NCBI GenBank assembly: GCA_002747175.1
Contig: PDTK01000030.1
Span: 1-64,000, forward strand
Length of the DNA: 64,000 nucleotides
Reading direction: 5' to 3'
Source: Deltaproteobacteria bacterium
GTDB lineage: Bacteria; Desulfobacterota; Desulfobacteria; Desulfobacterales; Desulfosarcinaceae
The stretch's first letter is position 1, and each line of letters opens with the position of its first letter. Positions 18,572 through 26,784 of this stretch are shown piece after piece. The notes below the pieces were generated by a model, which ran no database searches, was not told where the DNA came from, and worked only from the letters and a program-made list of their open reading frames with translations. A program made the position numbers and the translations under genes.

Positions 18572-20970
18572 GATATCGTCTGATATAAACCCGATTTGTT
18601 ACCTGTTTTATTTCTGATTGAGTTTAGGCGTCTTCTTGCCATAGCATGATTCGGTACAAGCGCTATGCATTTCTTGAAACAGATTAAGGCGTTTTTTTGT
18701 TCGCCCCGCATCAGAAATAGTTCTCCGAGGTGAAAGTGAATACCACCGGGATTATGTGCTGTTTTGGCAAGCACCAGGAAGATTGCCTCTGAGCAATCAT
18801 AGTATCCATTGGATTTAAAACTGCTCGCACGGTTGTAGATGGTCGATAGCGTGAAGCCGAATTTTCTGATGACACTGTTGTCTTTTGAAGAAACCCCCAT
18901 TGATTTTAGGCGTTTGAGCATTTTTTTAGGCATCTCCGCATACCACCTAACAGCCTCTTGCGGATTGTCTTCGAGAAAGTAGTCACCTATTACAACAAAG
19001 TTACGCGGGTTGTGAAAGTTATAACCTTGCTCAAAGACCAGCCTGTACGCCAGTTCAAGGGAACCGGTTTTCGCCAGTGCAGCTATGAGCAAGTCTTCAC
19101 TAAATTCGGTCAGCACAGGTTTCTGCGCATCGTTTTCGCATAAAACGGCGCATAGGTTCTCCAGTTCTTTACGGGCGTCCTGGTTGAGGTGGACCTTGTA
19201 TTCGAGCAGTTTGAGGTAATCCTCGGGGCATACATCAAGCAGCTCCGCCTTTATTCCCACCATACGACATACGTCCCACGATTTGGAGAAGGCCTCAATC
19301 TGCTGGAGCAGGTAGCCGGTTTTTTCGGGCATCTCGGCCTTGCTGGCCCACTCAGGCCATTCATCTGGCCAGGAAATCCTGAAGAGGGCGTAAACGTCCC
19401 TGTCGTCAGAGTCTGCTGGTGCGGTTTTGTAGCTGTTGATATAGCGCAGCACGGGATATTGGCCTTCGGGCTTTTTGGACACATCGTTCATGTTACCACC
19501 GTTCTTTTTGCCGGGCCCGCCCCGCTGTGAAATCATCAGGCTGTAGGCGTGCCGTTGGCAGGCCCATTCGAAGATGCGCTGATTGTTTCGCAGGTTATCA
19601 TCCGATGAAAAGAACCTTGGCTTTTTCGACATCCAGAAGAACCTGGTGCTTTGTACCTGGGCGTAGATGTGCTCACCCTCCGCTACCTCAGCGTCCAACA
19701 GCTTGCTGTTATATGCAACGGCATGGGTTCTGAAGCCGGAACCGTAGGTCATTGCCCGTATTTGGAGCATGAAGATGAAAAAACCAACAACTGCGGCTAT
19801 GGCCTGGCTTATCCCGGCGGGAAAACCGTAGTCGTTTACCAGCATCCCAAGTGTCTGATCCATCGACATCGCGGCAAGGACCATAAGCAACTGAAATAGA
19901 ATCAGCGCCCGTTTGGGATAAAAGAGCATGGGGACCGATGCAACAAGGTAAGCCACTGTAAAAAGGAGTATCACCCAGCCCACGCTGGGCATCCTGCCGG
20001 AAAAAATCGTCAGCAGCACCGCACCGCCAAGCGCAATGCCCAATGCTTCGAGGGCGATTTCTTTTATACGGGGCAGCCGCTTCGTGCCGTCTGGCAAAAG
20101 GTACCATTCCACCATCATCCACAGCGTATCCGGAAACACTTTCCAGCCAGGCGGCTTGAACTCTGTCTCGATAGGGGTTTTTGCCCTGCCGGAAAATTCC
20201 TTTAGGAAATCCTTGACCGTTTTATAGCGCCAGTGGGCGATGCCGTGCTTTTTTAAGAACTGGTAGATACCCGCCTCGAAGATGAGAAGCGCAACGACAC
20301 CGGTAAAGGCAAAGCCCAGGAGCGTTCCAAGTCCCACCTTTTCGACAATCCCTATTATGCCTAAAAGTATCAGCAGGTAAGCGGGAAAGTTTGGCTTTAA
20401 TACCAAGGTGGAGGCAGCCAGCACGCCCAGGGCGTTTAGATTTGAAGTCACCATATCCGGGTCGACGACATAGGTGTATATGAACAGCGCCACCGACAGG
20501 TGAAGGAAATGTTCGACGATGGCGTGGCGAGCCAGGAGGAAACGGCTCAGAGTGAGCAGGTAAACCAGTGCAAAAAACAGTCCCAAGGCGCTCGGGGCCA
20601 TGGTGATGATCGTTAATGCGATGAACAGGTCTCCCAGGTTGGCCGCCAGCATGAAAAAAATACGCAAGCCCCGATTGTTCATGCCAAATAGCCTGAAACC
20701 GAGCGCAATGAGCAGATGGCTGCCGGGACCGAAGACCGACGAGTTGGGCGGCTCGAAATCGTTGGCGTTAATGGTGTGGCTGCGCCTGAGATAATAGTAG
20801 CGCGAGTCGGGGACGATCAGCTTCTCGTCGTTGTGTATCCACCACAGCGACCGGCGGTTGCCAAGGATGAAGGGGCACCAGTACTCGCTGTCAAGCCCGA
20901 GGTAGTGCGCCACAGTGCTGGCTGCGGTCAGTGCGATGAGCACAATGTAACAGCTTTCAATCTGATTCAT
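18568..20970 (-). CDS. GT-C-like multi-membrane glycosyltransferase, paralog, TPR tail
   Basis: 800 aa. About ten or more membrane segments fill residues 1-410, with the acidic first-loop motif LDSEYWCPF and DEKLIVPDSRYYYL, then FEPPNSSVFGPGSHLLIALG and ARHAIVEHFLHLS. A soluble part follows and ends with a TPR unit (HLGELFLMRGEQKNALICF). It is paralogous to the protein at 12975-14885. The two flank the AT-rich radical-SAM/methyltransferase pair. It is probably a lipid-linked-sugar glycosyltransferase facing the periplasm. The start at 20970 is preceded by repeat B1, and its stop overlaps the radical SAM fusion gene by 4 nt. Confidence 0.7.
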   Translation of the reverse strand: MNQIESCYIVLIALTAASTVAHYLGLDSEYWCPFILGNRRSLWWIHNDEKLIVPDSRYYYLRRSHTINANDFEPPNSSVFGPGSHLLIALGFRLFGMNNRGLRIFFMLAANLGDLFIALTIITMAPSALGLFFALVYLLTLSRFLLARHAIVEHFLHLSVALFIYTYVVDPDMVTSNLNALGVLAASTLVLKPNFPAYLLILLGIIGIVEKVGLGTLLGFAFTGVVALLIFEAGIYQFLKKHGIAHWRYKTVKDFLKEFSGRAKTPIETEFKPPGWKVFPDTLWMMVEWYLLPDGTKRLPRIKEIALEALGIALGGAVLLTIFSGRMPSVGWVILLFTVAYLVASVPMLFYPKRALILFQLLMVLAAMSMDQTLGMLVNDYGFPAGISQAIAAVVGFFIFMLQIRAMTYGSGFRTHAVAYNSKLLDAEVAEGEHIYAQVQSTRFFWMSKKPRFFSSDDNLRNNQRIFEWACQRHAYSLMISQRGGPGKKNGGNMNDVSKKPEGQYPVLRYINSYKTAPADSDDRDVYALFRISWPDEWPEWASKAEMPEKTGYLLQQIEAFSKSWDVCRMVGIKAELLDVCPEDYLKLLEYKVHLNQDARKELENLCAVLCENDAQKPVLTEFSEDLLIAALAKTGSLELAYRLVFEQGYNFHNPRNFVVIGDYFLEDNPQEAVRWYAEMPKKMLKRLKSMGVSSKDNSVIRKFGFTLSTIYNRASSFKSNGYYDCSEAIFLVLAKTAHNPGGIHFHLGELFLMRGEQKNALICFKKCIALVPNHAMARRRLNSIRNKTGNKSGLYQTIS

Positions 20971-21012
20971 GTATAAAACATTGTTCCGCAGCGGTTGATC
21001 AGCCCACTGATT

Positions 21013-21174
21013 TTTTGTACCTGTTCATGGGGTAGAAGCAGCCAATACTTGTAAAGCACAGCCGGTAAGCGTTTGCAGGGCGCCGTAGATGCACGGCTTC
21101 GGGCACGCAGACGTATGGGGAATACTTCAAGTGCCCGGTAACAAAGCAGATATGGTGTCCTGTGAACGCTTACG
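21013..21174 (-). repeat. Family B fold-back repeat, copy 1
   Basis: About 160-bp dispersed repeat also found at 41254-41415 (same orientation) and 59267-59424 (opposite). Read on the minus strand it begins GTAAGCGTTCACAGG and ends CCCATGAACAGGTAC, an imperfect terminal inverted repeat, with further internal inverted repeats (GCAAACGCTTAC, CCGGGCACTTG / CGTGCCCG). Its first bases supply the TAA stop codon of the radical SAM gene at 21170. It is a palindromic MITE or REP-like element; no transposase is nearby. Confidence 0.85.
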
Positions 21175-22339
21175 ATCTTTTTATCTCGTTGCAGGACCGG
21201 TGGCGGTAGGCATCCGGGTGCGGGTAAATGTGACAGTAGCGGCATATCTCGTTTATATCGCCGCCGCGCAGCTTGCCCATGAACTCCTCGCGGGCGGCCG
21301 AGTGCCACCATTTACGAAAATCGTCCTCGAAAAGATTCATGAACGCATTGTCTTTTTGCCATTGCCGCGTGTTTGCCTCATTGAGGGCGCAGCAGGGCTG
21401 TATGTGTCCAGAGGCCAGCACGAACGGCTCGGTCCACTTGACGCAGTGGGACATGGGCTTGTCACAGGTAACGTTTTCGTTGAAGACGTGGAAGACGCCC
21501 TTTTTCTTGCAGTAGGCCTTAACCTCCTCCACCCATTCCCTGGAGGGAGTGACTGCGATGTCGGAAACTTCGTCAAAGGCCAGCATGTTGGTCCAGTAGA
21601 TAAGCGGTGCGCTGTAGGCACATTCGTAGTCGGCGATCTCGGCAACAATATCCACGTAGTCCTTCATCTCCTTGACGTTATGCTTGTTGATGATGAAGTG
21701 GAACCACAACTCGGGGATCGGCGACTTCAGCTCCCTTTTGAGCTTGACCATATCCCATATATTCCTGATTACCGTTTCAAAATTCGAGCCCAGGCGGTAT
21801 TCGTTGTAGGTTTCGGCGTGGGCGTTTTCCAGCGAAACCCACAGCTTGTTAACGCCAAGCTCAATGCACTCGCGGGCGATGGAGGCATCAAGCTTGTGAA
21901 AATGGTCAAAGAACTCCACGAAGGCTTTTCGCTCGGTTTTCATATAGCGCACCATCTTCATGTAGTCCTTGTTGAGAAATGACGAACCGATGCCTGTCAT
22001 CCCGATCCATCGCAGGCGGGGAAACTGGTCCACCACGCGTTTGAATTCTTTAAAACTCATGTGGCGCGGTTTTTCCGACCAGTAGGTATGTTCGCACATT
22101 TTGCACTTTAAGTGGCAGTGCGTCGTGACCTCAATCTCAATCTGCTTGGGGTAACCTGCTATTCCCGGGAATCGGCGGACCACCGGATCGAGCAGTGCAA
22201 GCCCGGCGTCGCGGCTAAAGAGTGTGGCCCAGATGTATGACCAGGCGTTTTTGATGTCACGCCTGTCAAGCAACCAATGCTTCAGATACATCAGCTTGTA
22301 TTTCGCAATCGGTAATAGTTCAAGACGTCTATTGTCCAT
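21170..22339 (-). CDS. Radical SAM/SPASM protein
   Basis: 389 aa. The radical SAM cluster motif is CHLKCKMC (C75, C79, C82) after IEIEVTTH, followed by LRWIGMTGIGSSFLNKD, a position typical of the glycine-rich SAM-binding strand. The C-terminal SPASM-like cysteines are visible (CDKPMSHC, IQPCCAL, EICRYCHIYP) and would bind auxiliary Fe-S clusters. It overlaps the GT4 gene start region by 11 nt, so the two are coupled. The stop codon lies inside repeat B1. It belongs with glycan-cluster radical SAM enzymes of unknown chemistry. Peptide-maturase function is less likely because no precursor peptide was seen. Confidence 0.88.
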   Translation of the reverse strand: MDNRRLELLPIAKYKLMYLKHWLLDRRDIKNAWSYIWATLFSRDAGLALLDPVVRRFPGIAGYPKQIEIEVTTHCHLKCKMCEHTYWSEKPRHMSFKEFKRVVDQFPRLRWIGMTGIGSSFLNKDYMKMVRYMKTERKAFVEFFDHFHKLDASIARECIELGVNKLWVSLENAHAETYNEYRLGSNFETVIRNIWDMVKLKRELKSPIPELWFHFIINKHNVKEMKDYVDIVAEIADYECAYSAPLIYWTNMLAFDEVSDIAVTPSREWVEEVKAYCKKKGVFHVFNENVTCDKPMSHCVKWTEPFVLASGHIQPCCALNEANTRQWQKDNAFMNLFEDDFRKWWHSAAREEFMGKLRGGDINEICRYCHIYPHPDAYRHRSCNEIKRS

Positions 22340-23633
22340 CAGCTATACCCTTGGCGTTCTTTATCATCCCGCGGTAGACGCCTCGGGTCGTCCGCAAGAT
22401 TTTTTCGTTGTCGTTTCTCTGGTTGATGGCTTTGTTGGCCTTGCCTGCCAGCCGTTTTCTCAGTTGGGTCTCGGTCAGAAGCCTTACAAGCTTTGCCGCG
22501 AAATCCTCGGGGTCGCGGTGGTCTGCCAGAAAGCCGGTCTCGCCGTCGGTGATGTACTCCGGTATCCCCCCCACGTTGCTGGCAACCAGCGGCGTACCCA
22601 GCATCATCGCCTCCACCATGATCAATGGCGACATGTTCTGGTATTGTTCGGGCAGCACAAGCGCCGTGACGTTTTGCAAATAATGACGTACGGTATGGGG
22701 CGGTTGATGCCCGAGAAACTCGATGCTGCCGGCAATGGCGTGTTCATCAATGAATCGCTCGAAGCTCTGCTCGTAATCCTGGGCGAACTTGGCTCTGCCG
22801 CCGATGATATAGAGCCTGGCATCTGGTACCTTCTCCAGAATGTGGGGCATGGCCGCGATGGCCATGTGCACGCCCTTGCGGTCATTTAGCCATCCGGCGA
22901 AAAGGATGCTCTTTTCAGCCAGGCCCAGGTCGGGTGCGGGCGGCTCGTCGGCATACTCGATTGGCAGTGTCAGCGGGACTACGCAAATCTTTTCCCGCGA
23001 CAGACCATAGCCTTCCAAGACACCCGCCGAATGCTCCGAGAGCACGATGAAGCGGTCAAGCAGATCGAAGCAATTGTCGAAGATCGGCCGCCTCACGGAC
23101 AAAAGTGCCTTTTGCACGATGGTGAACATCTTGGGCAGGCAGCAAAGGCATTTGGTTGAGTGCGCCTGCCTGCAAAAGCTGTTGTCGGGCAGGCTCAGCA
23201 TCGCCTTGGGACAAAAGTGCCAGTAGTCGTATATGGATATGCATGTTGGTATTGCTCGCGCGGCCGCTTTTCGCACCAGAGAAAAGGTCAGAAACTGGAA
23301 GTTATGAAAGTGGACAACATCGGGTTTTTCGCGCTCTAACAGTTTGTCGAAGGCGCCAGCCGCTATCGGGTCATATTGCAGGGCGTACCATTTGGCGACC
23401 TCAACATATTTGGAGATTGATTCGGGCAGAAAGTCTTCAATCACCTTGATCGGCTCTACCACCATGGAAGCCGGCCCTTCACCGGCTGGGGGATTGTCGA
23501 ACTGTAGCGTGACGATAACCACCTGGTCGCCGTGGTCGGCGCTCATGCGTGCCGTTCGATAACAGGCCTGTTCGGCACCGCCCACGTGGTTGTGCGTCTG
23601 CCGGAAGTAATTTGTTACGTGGAATACCTTCAT
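22329..23633 (-). CDS. GT4 family glycosyltransferase
   Basis: 434 aa GT-B glycosyltransferase. The N-terminal domain has HVGGAEQACYRTARM and DVVHFHNFQFLT. The C-terminal donor domain has ILFAGWLNDRKGVHMAI, LYIIGG and ALVLPEQYQNMSPLIMVEAM, where the EQ-x6-P-x4-E pattern is the usual EX7E-type site, then GLPEYI-like GGIPEYI. It is a retaining transferase by family. A cysteine-rich segment (CLCCLPKM, about residues 158-165), as in some actinobacterial-type GT4 proteins, is present. It overlaps the nucleotidyltransferase gene by 4 nt. It probably extends the cluster glycan. Confidence 0.92.
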   Translation of the reverse strand: MKVFHVTNYFRQTHNHVGGAEQACYRTARMSADHGDQVVIVTLQFDNPPAGEGPASMVVEPIKVIEDFLPESISKYVEVAKWYALQYDPIAAGAFDKLLEREKPDVVHFHNFQFLTFSLVRKAAARAIPTCISIYDYWHFCPKAMLSLPDNSFCRQAHSTKCLCCLPKMFTIVQKALLSVRRPIFDNCFDLLDRFIVLSEHSAGVLEGYGLSREKICVVPLTLPIEYADEPPAPDLGLAEKSILFAGWLNDRKGVHMAIAAMPHILEKVPDARLYIIGGRAKFAQDYEQSFERFIDEHAIAGSIEFLGHQPPHTVRHYLQNVTALVLPEQYQNMSPLIMVEAMMLGTPLVASNVGGIPEYITDGETGFLADHRDPEDFAAKLVRLLTETQLRKRLAGKANKAINQRNDNEKILRTTRGVYRGMIKNAKGIADGQ

Positions 23634-24373
23634 CCGGCGGGCTTGCCCGCCGTCGGCCAGTTGCTTTCAACGGCTCTTAGCTCTTCGGGTGAATTGACGT
23701 TGATGTAGTGATCACAGAGCACGAAGGATTTTACCCTCGCGCCCTCGTCAATGGCGCACTGGATAAGATCGGGGAGCTCTTTTTCGTTGCGGATGTGGTT
23801 GATGGGTACTTTCTCGACGTAATCGAAAATTTCGGGCCTGAAAATGCAATTTCCTGTACCCATCAGATCATTAAAGGGTCTGTCGGGTTTCTCGATCAAA
23901 CGGAAAATCGTGCCGTCGTCGCCCTGGATGATGCCGTAGGTCTTCTTGATCTGTGCGGGATCAGGCTGAATAACGATCCCGCACAAAGCAAAAAGTCCCT
24001 CTTTTTCGAAGGTGGCCATCATCTGGGCATGGTTGCCGTTTATGATCACTTCGTCACCCAAAAAAAGGCAGAAGGATTCACCGCCCAGGTTGGGACGGGC
24101 AGCCTCTATCGCATTTACCAGCCCCCGCCGCTCGTGCTGGATGCGGTAGCTGATGCGCTTGCCGTGATAATTGATGCCGTACTTGTTGATAATGTCCTCG
24201 GCCTGATAGCCGACGACGATGACAATCTCGCCAATTGCGTCGATGGACAGCGCGGCGTCGAGGCTGTACTCGATCAGCGGTTTACCGTGCGCATTTATCA
24301 GACATTTATTGGTGTCTTCGCTGAGGTCTTCCATCCGCTTCCCACGACCTGCCGCCAGGACTAACGCTTTCAA
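23630..24373 (-). CDS. Sugar nucleotidyltransferase
   Basis: 247 aa NTP_transferase fold. The N-terminal signature LVLAAGRGKRM (residues 4-14) is followed by NKCLINAHGKPLIEY, giving the catalytic lysine. Later come the conserved CLFLGDEVIIN and GTGNCIFRPEIF. Length fits glucose-1-phosphate thymidylyl- or cytidylyl-transferases. The exact nucleotide cannot be read. It lies 3 nt after the epimerase gene and overlaps the GT4 gene, so the trio likely makes and transfers one activated sugar. Confidence 0.88.
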   Translation of the reverse strand: MKALVLAAGRGKRMEDLSEDTNKCLINAHGKPLIEYSLDAALSIDAIGEIVIVVGYQAEDIINKYGINYHGKRISYRIQHERRGLVNAIEAARPNLGGESFCLFLGDEVIINGNHAQMMATFEKEGLFALCGIVIQPDPAQIKKTYGIIQGDDGTIFRLIEKPDRPFNDLMGTGNCIFRPEIFDYVEKVPINHIRNEKELPDLIQCAIDEGARVKSFVLCDHYINVNSPEELRAVESNWPTAGKPAG

Positions 24374-24376
24374 CGC

Positions 24377-25411
24377 TCACCGCCCTATGGAGAAAAGATT
24401 TTCGTTTTCGCCGATCCAGCGCATAAGCATCTCTATCCCTTCGCGGGGAGCAATCCGGGGCTCCCAACCCAGATGCCTGCGGGCTTTTTCGATGTCGCAT
24501 ACAAAATAATAGAGGTCACCGAAGCGCTCACCCGCGAAGGCTATGTCCAATTTTTTTCCGACGATTTCCTCAATGACGTCGAGGCATTCCAGGAGAGAAA
24601 GGGTATTTAGCGGTCCACCGCCGATGTTGTAGACACCTGGAACGCGTTTTTCATAAAAGGCGTCAAAGGCCCTGGCCACATCGCGGGCATAGATGATATC
24701 GCGAACCTGCTTGCCGTTGTGGAAGACCTTGAGCGGCAGGCCCATGAACCCCCTGATGGCGAAATTCGCCACCCAACCGTGATCTTCGCCGCCGAACTGC
24801 CTGGTGCCGTATATGCCGCTTAGTCGGAAACTGGCGGCCTGTAGGTTGTATGATTCGATGAACATACGCACATATATGTCCCCGGTCATCTTGGAGGCAT
24901 GAAGAGGGGTTATGGTCCCGCGCAGGGTCGGGAGGGTCTCGTTCAGCGCCATTGGCTCGCAACGATATCGAGTGGGTTCCTCGATCAATTTCTGGTTTAT
25001 CTGGTCGCCGTATACGTGGATCGTGGCGCAGGAAGCAGCTGGTATGCCATGTTTGTACGCAGCGCCAAGCACGTTGTGGGTGCCGATGACGTTGGTGGTA
25101 AAATCCAGGTCGTAATCCTCAAGACCGATGGTCATCGTCGGCTGGGCGGCGGTGTGAATGATGTAATCGCATCCGCTTAGGGTGTCCGACAACTGCTCGA
25201 AGTCGCGTATGTCGCCCTTTACGCATTGCACGCCCATCTGCTCAAGGAAGCACCAATTAAAGTCCCGGGCCTCGTCGGCGGAGTAAGGGTTACGCTGGAG
25301 TTCGTGCTTGGTCATCAGATCGAAGCTGATTACCTCGGCGCCCTTTTCCAGATAATATTCACAGACGTGTGAACCGAGAAAACCACATCCACCCGTAACA
25401 AGTACCTTCAT
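24377..25411 (-). CDS. NAD-dependent sugar epimerase/dehydratase (extended SDR)
   Basis: 344 aa. NAD-binding motif VTGGCGFLGSHVCEYY at the start, then GDIRDF, IIHTAAQPTM and the terminal substrate domain (YNIGGGPLNTLSLL, HLGWEPRIAP). It is close to CDP-paratose/CDP-tyvelose epimerase-like SDRs. The expected active-site YxxxK is replaced by LHASK (from PLHASKMTGD), so the catalytic tyrosine appears missing. The reading was checked on the DNA (24891-24907). An upstream in-frame start at 25456 would run into element C. ATG 25411 has GGGGG eight bases upstream and gives MKVLVTGG, so it is chosen. Activity may use another base, or the protein may have a different role. Confidence 0.85.
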   Translation of the reverse strand: MKVLVTGGCGFLGSHVCEYYLEKGAEVISFDLMTKHELQRNPYSADEARDFNWCFLEQMGVQCVKGDIRDFEQLSDTLSGCDYIIHTAAQPTMTIGLEDYDLDFTTNVIGTHNVLGAAYKHGIPAASCATIHVYGDQINQKLIEEPTRYRCEPMALNETLPTLRGTITPLHASKMTGDIYVRMFIESYNLQAASFRLSGIYGTRQFGGEDHGWVANFAIRGFMGLPLKVFHNGKQVRDIIYARDVARAFDAFYEKRVPGVYNIGGGPLNTLSLLECLDVIEEIVGKKLDIAFAGERFGDLYYFVCDIEKARRHLGWEPRIAPREGIEMLMRWIGENENLFSIGR

Positions 25412-25432
25412 ACGCGATCCCCCATAGCTAAA

Positions 25433-25578
25433 TAGTGTCTGTCCAGAAATAGACAAATTGGGTCGAGATCAAGGCTTTGGAACATTTTTACCGCAGGCAT
25501 ATGGTTGATATTGTCGAGGATAAAAATGTTCGTATAACGCAGATATCGGGCAAGTTGGCCATTTCCGGATGGGCACTA
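25433..25578. repeat. Fold-back element C (MITE-like)
   Basis: 146-bp intergenic element bounded by 18-bp imperfect terminal inverted repeats (TAGTGTCTGTCCAGAAAT at 25433 and ATTTCCGGATGGGCACTA at 25561; 14 of 18 match, the differences all transitions). An inner inverted repeat GAACATTTTTA / TAAAAATGTTC lies at about 25491-25534. It fills most of the gap between the GT2 gene and the epimerase gene. No other copy was seen in this window. Confidence 0.65.
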
Positions 25579-25617
25579 AACAGTTCGATTGGCCTGCCTG
25601 TCTGCCCAAACCGATCC

Positions 25618-26784
25618 TCATCCCTCTTGGGGCACGGTCTCTAATGATAGCACACCGAGAAAAAAACTTGCCATGATCGTTTGGGTCCCCAATATGATGA
25701 AGGTCACCGATGGTATGACAGTCCTAAGTGCCCTGTCCAGTATGAGAGGACCAAAGTCTTGTCGTGCCCAATTTTGTACCGACACACCCGCGCCTACGAG
25801 GCCCAAAACGACCAGTGAGATGCCGATACCCAGAGAGGCTTCCAGCGAAAAGTAGTCGGCGGCTTTGACCAAGATTGATTTTTTTGGCAGCAGGCGGCGA
25901 GATATCGCGAAGGTTTTGGAAAACAGAGAGGTCAGGATGGATTGGAAACCCAAGATGACTGCCGTGGCGGAGAACAGCAGGGTACTCGTGTCGAAGCCGA
26001 CGCCCCTGATTTCCAGTGGGCCGTGCAATAATCTGCCCCCCATAAGCAAACCAGTTATCATCAGAACCATCCCCGGGTAAAGGAATAGCCAGTTGGGGCT
26101 GTATAGAAGCATGAAACGGAGGGTGCGCCAGCCGTCCCGCCAGGTGCGCAGGTGCGGCCTGCCAGATCTGCCGTCGCAAGACAGGGTTGTGGGGACCTCG
26201 GCGATCTTCATTCCCATCATGGTTGCCTTGATGACCATCTCGATGGCGAACTCCATTCCCCTGGCCATCAGTCCCAGCTGCTTAGGCATCTGCCTGTCAA
26301 ACCCCCTCAGGCCACAATAAATATCACCGGCCGGAGACTTGAAAAGGACTTTGCCCAATGCCGTGAGCACCGGGTTGCCTAAGTATTGGTGCAAGAAGGG
26401 CATGGCTCCGGGAGCTATACCGCCTTGAAACCTGTTGCCCAATACCAGGTTGTAGCCCTCACGCAGCTTGTTGACGAAAAGCTCCAGTTTGGAAAAGTCG
26501 TAACTGTCGTCGGCGTCGCCCATGATGACATACTTGCCCCGGGCCTCCTCTATGCCTCCCCTGAGGGCACCGCCGTAGCCTCTCTCCTCAACGTGGACGA
26601 CTCTGGCGCCTGCCTCACGCCCGATTTGCTGACTGCCGTCGGTGGATCCGTTGTCGGCGACCAGGACCTCGCCCCTTATGCCAAGGTGCGTCATCTCCTT
26701 AAAGGCTTTGGCGATGCAACTTGCAAGGGTTTCCGCCTCGTTAAGGCAGGGCATCAATATTGTCAGTTCCAGTTCTTCCTTCAA
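25618..26784 (-). CDS. GT2 polyprenyl-phosphate glycosyltransferase, membrane-anchored
   Basis: 388 aa. The N-terminal GT-A domain resembles dolichol-/undecaprenyl-phosphate transferases: TILMPCLNEAETLASCI, VADNGSTDGSQQI, VIMGDADDSYDFSKL with the DxD, GNRFQGGI and DIYCGLRGFDR. Four hydrophobic helices follow (about residues 225-245, 260-285, 315-338, 345-370), as in GtrB-type enzymes. The product would be a lipid-linked sugar donor for GT-C enzymes, two of which (18568 and 12975) lie in the same cluster. The start overlaps the upstream gene's stop by 4 nt. The sugar is unknown. Confidence 0.9.
   Translation of the reverse strand: MKEELELTILMPCLNEAETLASCIAKAFKEMTHLGIRGEVLVADNGSTDGSQQIGREAGARVVHVEERGYGGALRGGIEEARGKYVIMGDADDSYDFSKLELFVNKLREGYNLVLGNRFQGGIAPGAMPFLHQYLGNPVLTALGKVLFKSPAGDIYCGLRGFDRQMPKQLGLMARGMEFAIEMVIKATMMGMKIAEVPTTLSCDGRSGRPHLRTWRDGWRTLRFMLLYSPNWLFLYPGMVLMITGLLMGGRLLHGPLEIRGVGFDTSTLLFSATAVILGFQSILTSLFSKTFAISRRLLPKKSILVKAADYFSLEASLGIGISLVVLGLVGAGVSVQNWARQDFGPLILDRALRTVIPSVTFIILGTQTIMASFFLGVLSLETVPQEG

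Noticed and set aside
20967..21311. 114-codon minus-strand frame across repeat B1
   Set aside because: It is translation of the repeat and of an overlapped radical SAM gene. Similar peptide text appears at the other B copies, so it is not a gene.
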